24,824 nucleotides of DNA from JAWXBR01 sp046595995. Lineage in GTDB: Bacteria; Bacteroidota; Ignavibacteria; Kapaibacteriales; Kapaibacteriaceae. Below the pieces are notes generated by a model, which worked only from the letters and a program-made list of their open reading frames with translations, was not told the origin of the DNA and did not search any database. Made by a program: the position numbers and the translations under genes. Within the stretch, counting starts at the first letter, position 1; each line of letters begins with the position of its first letter. The stretch lies in assembly GCA_046595995.1 (NCBI GenBank), contig JBKJNB010000062.1, forward strand, positions 1 through 24,824, read 5' to 3'. Of the stretch, positions 22,888 through 24,824 are shown in pieces.

Positions 22888-23518
22888 GGATATCCTATTG
22901 AATGAAACTGTAGAAGGCTACACCACTGTTGCCACCGAAACACGAGCCGAAATTACCATCAAGCGTTCGGTCTTCATTGCTTGTATTGCAACCGCACCGC
23001 GAAAAGCCGATGCGATGGCCTATTTGGGAGGGTTACGTGCAGAACATTGGGATGCAGTTCATCACTGCTACGCATATCGTATTGGACCGCAGGGCATGGA
23101 GTACAGGATGTCCGACGACGGTGAGCCGGCAGGAACGGCTGGAAAGCCTTTGCTGTTCGCTCTGCAACGTTCGGGCCTGAGTGATGCCGTGTTAGTGGTT
23201 GTGCGGTACTTCGGAGGCGTGAAACTTGGTGTGGGGCCACTGGCACGTGCGTATTCAGAAGCAGCACAGGGAGCGCTCGAAACGTGTGAGCGAGTAGCTG
23301 TCGTGCCAATGGTGCCACTCTCAATCTTCTGTACCTACGACGACGTGAGCAGAATTACAACGCTGTTACAAGAAGTGAACGCAACGTTCGAGCCCCAATA
23401 CTCCGATGCTGTAACGTTTATCGCAATGATTCCGGCGGCACGGATGAACTTTGTTCAGGACGAAATCATCAGTCGGACAAATGCACGCGCCGGGTTTTCA
23501 ACAATCATGACCGAGTGA
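22886..23518 (+). CDS. YigZ/IMPACT family protein
   Basis: 210 residues. The N-terminal UPF0029/IMPACT domain has KRSVFIACIA (27-36), HHCYAYRIG (59-67), and the strongly conserved MSDDGEPAGTAGKPLL (75-90), followed by VVVRYFGGVKLGVGPLARAY. A C-terminal ferredoxin-like DUF1949-type domain (about 140-210) completes the YigZ layout. The family's function is unsettled; eukaryotic IMPACT/YIH1 inhibits Gcn2, and bacterial YigZ has a nucleic-acid-binding-like fold. The ATG at 22886 overlaps the bshA ATG on the other strand; a TTG at 22898 is a less likely start. The stop is 13 bases from the convergent barrel-protein stop. No ribosome-binding site is evident, and the upstream sequence is bshA coding sequence read in reverse. 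Confidence 0.9.
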   Translation: MDILLNETVEGYTTVATETRAEITIKRSVFIACIATAPRKADAMAYLGGLRAEHWDAVHHCYAYRIGPQGMEYRMSDDGEPAGTAGKPLLFALQRSGLSDAVLVVVRYFGGVKLGVGPLARAYSEAAQGALETCERVAVVPMVPLSIFCTYDDVSRITTLLQEVNATFEPQYSDAVTFIAMIPAARMNFVQDEIISRTNARAGFSTIMTE

Positions 23519-23531
23519 CGATCTTGGGCAG

Positions 23532-24824
23532 CTAGAAATCCCCGCCTAGTGAGAACATGTAAACGGGCGACGAGAAGGTGCCCGAAGGCTCACGCCTCCA
23601 TGCGATATCGATACGCAATGGCAGACCAAGTGCCAGTGAACGGATGCCGACACCAGTACTGTAAAGAATCGGGTTCGAAACTTCGCGTCCAAAAGCGTCG
23701 AGCGCCTGGTTCTGATCGTTGAACGCACCACCGATATCGAAAAATAAGTTGCCCTGAAGACCCTGAAACAACGCTGGCAGCGGACCGGCTTGAAATGCAA
23801 AAAGTAAAGGGAACCGAAATTCAGCATTGCCTATGAAGTACCGTGATCCATTGCGTTCGTTGATTGCGAATCCGCGAAGTGGCCACCCTGGACGTGTGAA
23901 GGCAAAGTCTTCTGGATTCTCGAAAGGCAGTTGATTATTGGACAATGTCCGGTTGATCCAGTTATCGGTGCCTCCGATAAAGAACTTCTGTGTGTTTGGT
24001 CCGACGCTCATTCCACCAGAACCTCGCACAGCGAAAGCATAGTCTCCACCAAGGTGGAAATAGTGCCGGATGTCTGTGCGCAGTGTCGCAAACTGAAGGC
24101 CGTTATCAAAGAGCTTTGGCGAACCCTCTACAGTAAAGTTGTATCGTGTGCCGGCAATCGGCGCCCAAAAGCCCCATAGCGTATTGTCGAACACGTACGA
24201 CACCATGGGCACCATAACGAATCGATTTAACGACGGGTTATTTGGATTATCGATGTTTTCGCGAGACATCGCAATTGTCTGCAACGCGACATCAACGCGA
24301 GTGAAACGGCTGAATGGATACGAAGCCGACACGACGACTCCGTAGTTGCGCAGACGATGCAGGGAAGCAAATCCACTAGAGTCGTAGAGGTACGTGTATC
24401 CGGCATTATGAAACGCAGCAACGCGGTAGTCGACGATGTCTGGCAGGTAACCGTAGGAGAGGTAGAAATTGCTGTTTGTTAAGTCGAGAAAGAGATTCGC
24501 TTGAAAGTAGATCTCGTGATCGCCAAGCATATCCGAGAACAACATTTGAGCGGTACCCTGAGCGCCAAACCAGTTGCTGTAGCCGGCGGCACCGGTTACG
24601 ATGTCTGGAGTGAATGAGACACGATAATCCTTAGGGATGAAATTCGTGCCGTCAACGTTGGTTGCGGTGTCTGTGGACACAACCGTTGAGATGTCCTCGT
24701 TTACCGGTACCGTGTTCGCATCTCCGAACTGCACATCGTAAGAGCCATACGGCAGCGAGGTGTCGCTACGTACGGTGTCGGGCTTGGCACCTAGAATTGT
24801 AGCAAGTGAGTTTAATGCGGTGAG
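23532..24824 (-). CDS. Outer-membrane beta-barrel protein, surface antigen (Omp85/BamA-like) C-terminal part, start beyond window
   Basis: An open frame enters at base 24824 and ends at 23532, giving the last 430 residues. A GTG at 24734 is in frame, but coding sequence continues upstream of it (...LPYGSYDVQFG), so this is a 5'-truncated gene, not a start. The segment KDYRVSFTPDIV starts a barrel-like region of alternating strands rich in Tyr/Phe (LFLDLTNSNFYLSYGYLPDI). Near the end, WPLRGFAINERNGSRYFIGN with AEFRFPL is the L-R-G-F ... N-x-E-(L/F)-R-F-P pattern of bacterial surface antigen (D15/Omp85) barrels. The protein ends in ...MFSLGGDF with a terminal Phe, the usual outer-membrane insertion signal. 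The piece resembles the C-terminal half of Bacteroidota proteins that join TolB-like PD40 blades to an Omp85-type barrel; the N-terminal part is not visible. Cargo or partner unknown. Confidence 0.75.
   Translation of the reverse strand, partial: LTALNSLATILGAKPDTVRSDTSLPYGSYDVQFGDANTVPVNEDISTVVSTDTATNVDGTNFIPKDYRVSFTPDIVTGAAGYSNWFGAQGTAQMLFSDMLGDHEIYFQANLFLDLTNSNFYLSYGYLPDIVDYRVAAFHNAGYTYLYDSSGFASLHRLRNYGVVVSASYPFSRFTRVDVALQTIAMSRENIDNPNNPSLNRFVMVPMVSYVFDNTLWGFWAPIAGTRYNFTVEGSPKLFDNGLQFATLRTDIRHYFHLGGDYAFAVRGSGGMSVGPNTQKFFIGGTDNWINRTLSNNQLPFENPEDFAFTRPGWPLRGFAINERNGSRYFIGNAEFRFPLLFAFQAGPLPALFQGLQGNLFFDIGGAFNDQNQALDAFGREVSNPILYSTGVGIRSLALGLPLRIDIAWRREPSGTFSSPVYMFSLGGDF

Noticed and set aside
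24732..24734. GTG at 24734 as the true start of the barrel protein
   Set aside because: The frame stays open and coding-like to the window edge, and no signal peptide follows the GTG, as an outer-membrane protein would need.

Overview
The window is about 24.8 kb of very dense protein-coding DNA from a Gram-negative bacterium of the Fibrobacterota-Chlorobiota-Bacteroidota (FCB) group. The evidence is a secreted BNR-repeat protein with a type IX secretion (T9SS) C-terminal sorting domain, a bacillithiol-type BshA, a TolB-like/Omp85-like outer-membrane protein, and two intergenic matches to the Bacteroidota promoter element TAnnTTTG. Base composition looks close to even and signal peptides often end in ...A-Q. 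A lineage such as Candidatus Kapabacteria/Ignavibacteria fits at least as well as classical Bacteroidia, but this placement is inference. I see no tRNA, rRNA, CRISPR array, IS element, phage gene or origin.

Layout. Most genes lie on the minus strand in tight operons, and four single plus-strand genes separate them. (1) 1-1125 (-): truncated MATE-family exporter. (2) 1129-2250 (+): membrane-anchored family 2 glycosyltransferase. (3) 8252 down to 2237 (-): TPR protein, secG, acyl-CoA carboxylase carboxyltransferase, and a large FAD/Fe-S D-lactate-dehydrogenase-type enzyme. (4) 8254-9210 (+): TraB/GumN-family protein. (5) 15612 down to 9214 (-): complete five-gene peptide ABC importer (binding lipoprotein, two Yej-like permeases, two OppD/OppF-like ATPases). 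(6) 15760-16605 (+): flavin-reductase-fold protein. (7) 22887 down to 16631 (-): bshA, M20 dipeptidase, 5-formyltetrahydrofolate cyclo-ligase, secreted beta-propeller protein, biotin carrier protein, T9SS-exported BNR protein. (8) 22886-23518 (+): YigZ/IMPACT protein. (9) 23532-24824 (-): C-terminal part of a beta-barrel outer-membrane protein that runs off the window.

How the genes work together. The importer operon is the one self-contained machine. The carboxyltransferase (4951-6609) and the free biotin carrier (18019-18531) look like two parts of one split biotin-dependent acyl-CoA carboxylase, with the biotin carboxylase outside the window. BshA points to bacillithiol as the low-molecular-weight thiol. 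SecG, the T9SS cargo, the lipoprotein and the barrel protein concern the cell envelope.

Compactness is the main unusual property. With the starts chosen here only about 270 bases are outside genes, and no stretch over 300 bases lacks a gene. The only sizeable gaps are 15613-15759 (147 bases, holding a perfect 34-bp tandem duplication and a candidate promoter) and 7005-7058 (54 bases, also holding a candidate promoter). Three of the four divergent pairs have start codons touching or overlapping, and all four convergent pairs overlap or lie within 25 bases without a recognisable terminator. I found no clearly new multi-gene system. The best leads are the start-codon-sharing divergent pairs, the duplicated inverted-repeat element before the importer operon, and the mixed bshA operon.
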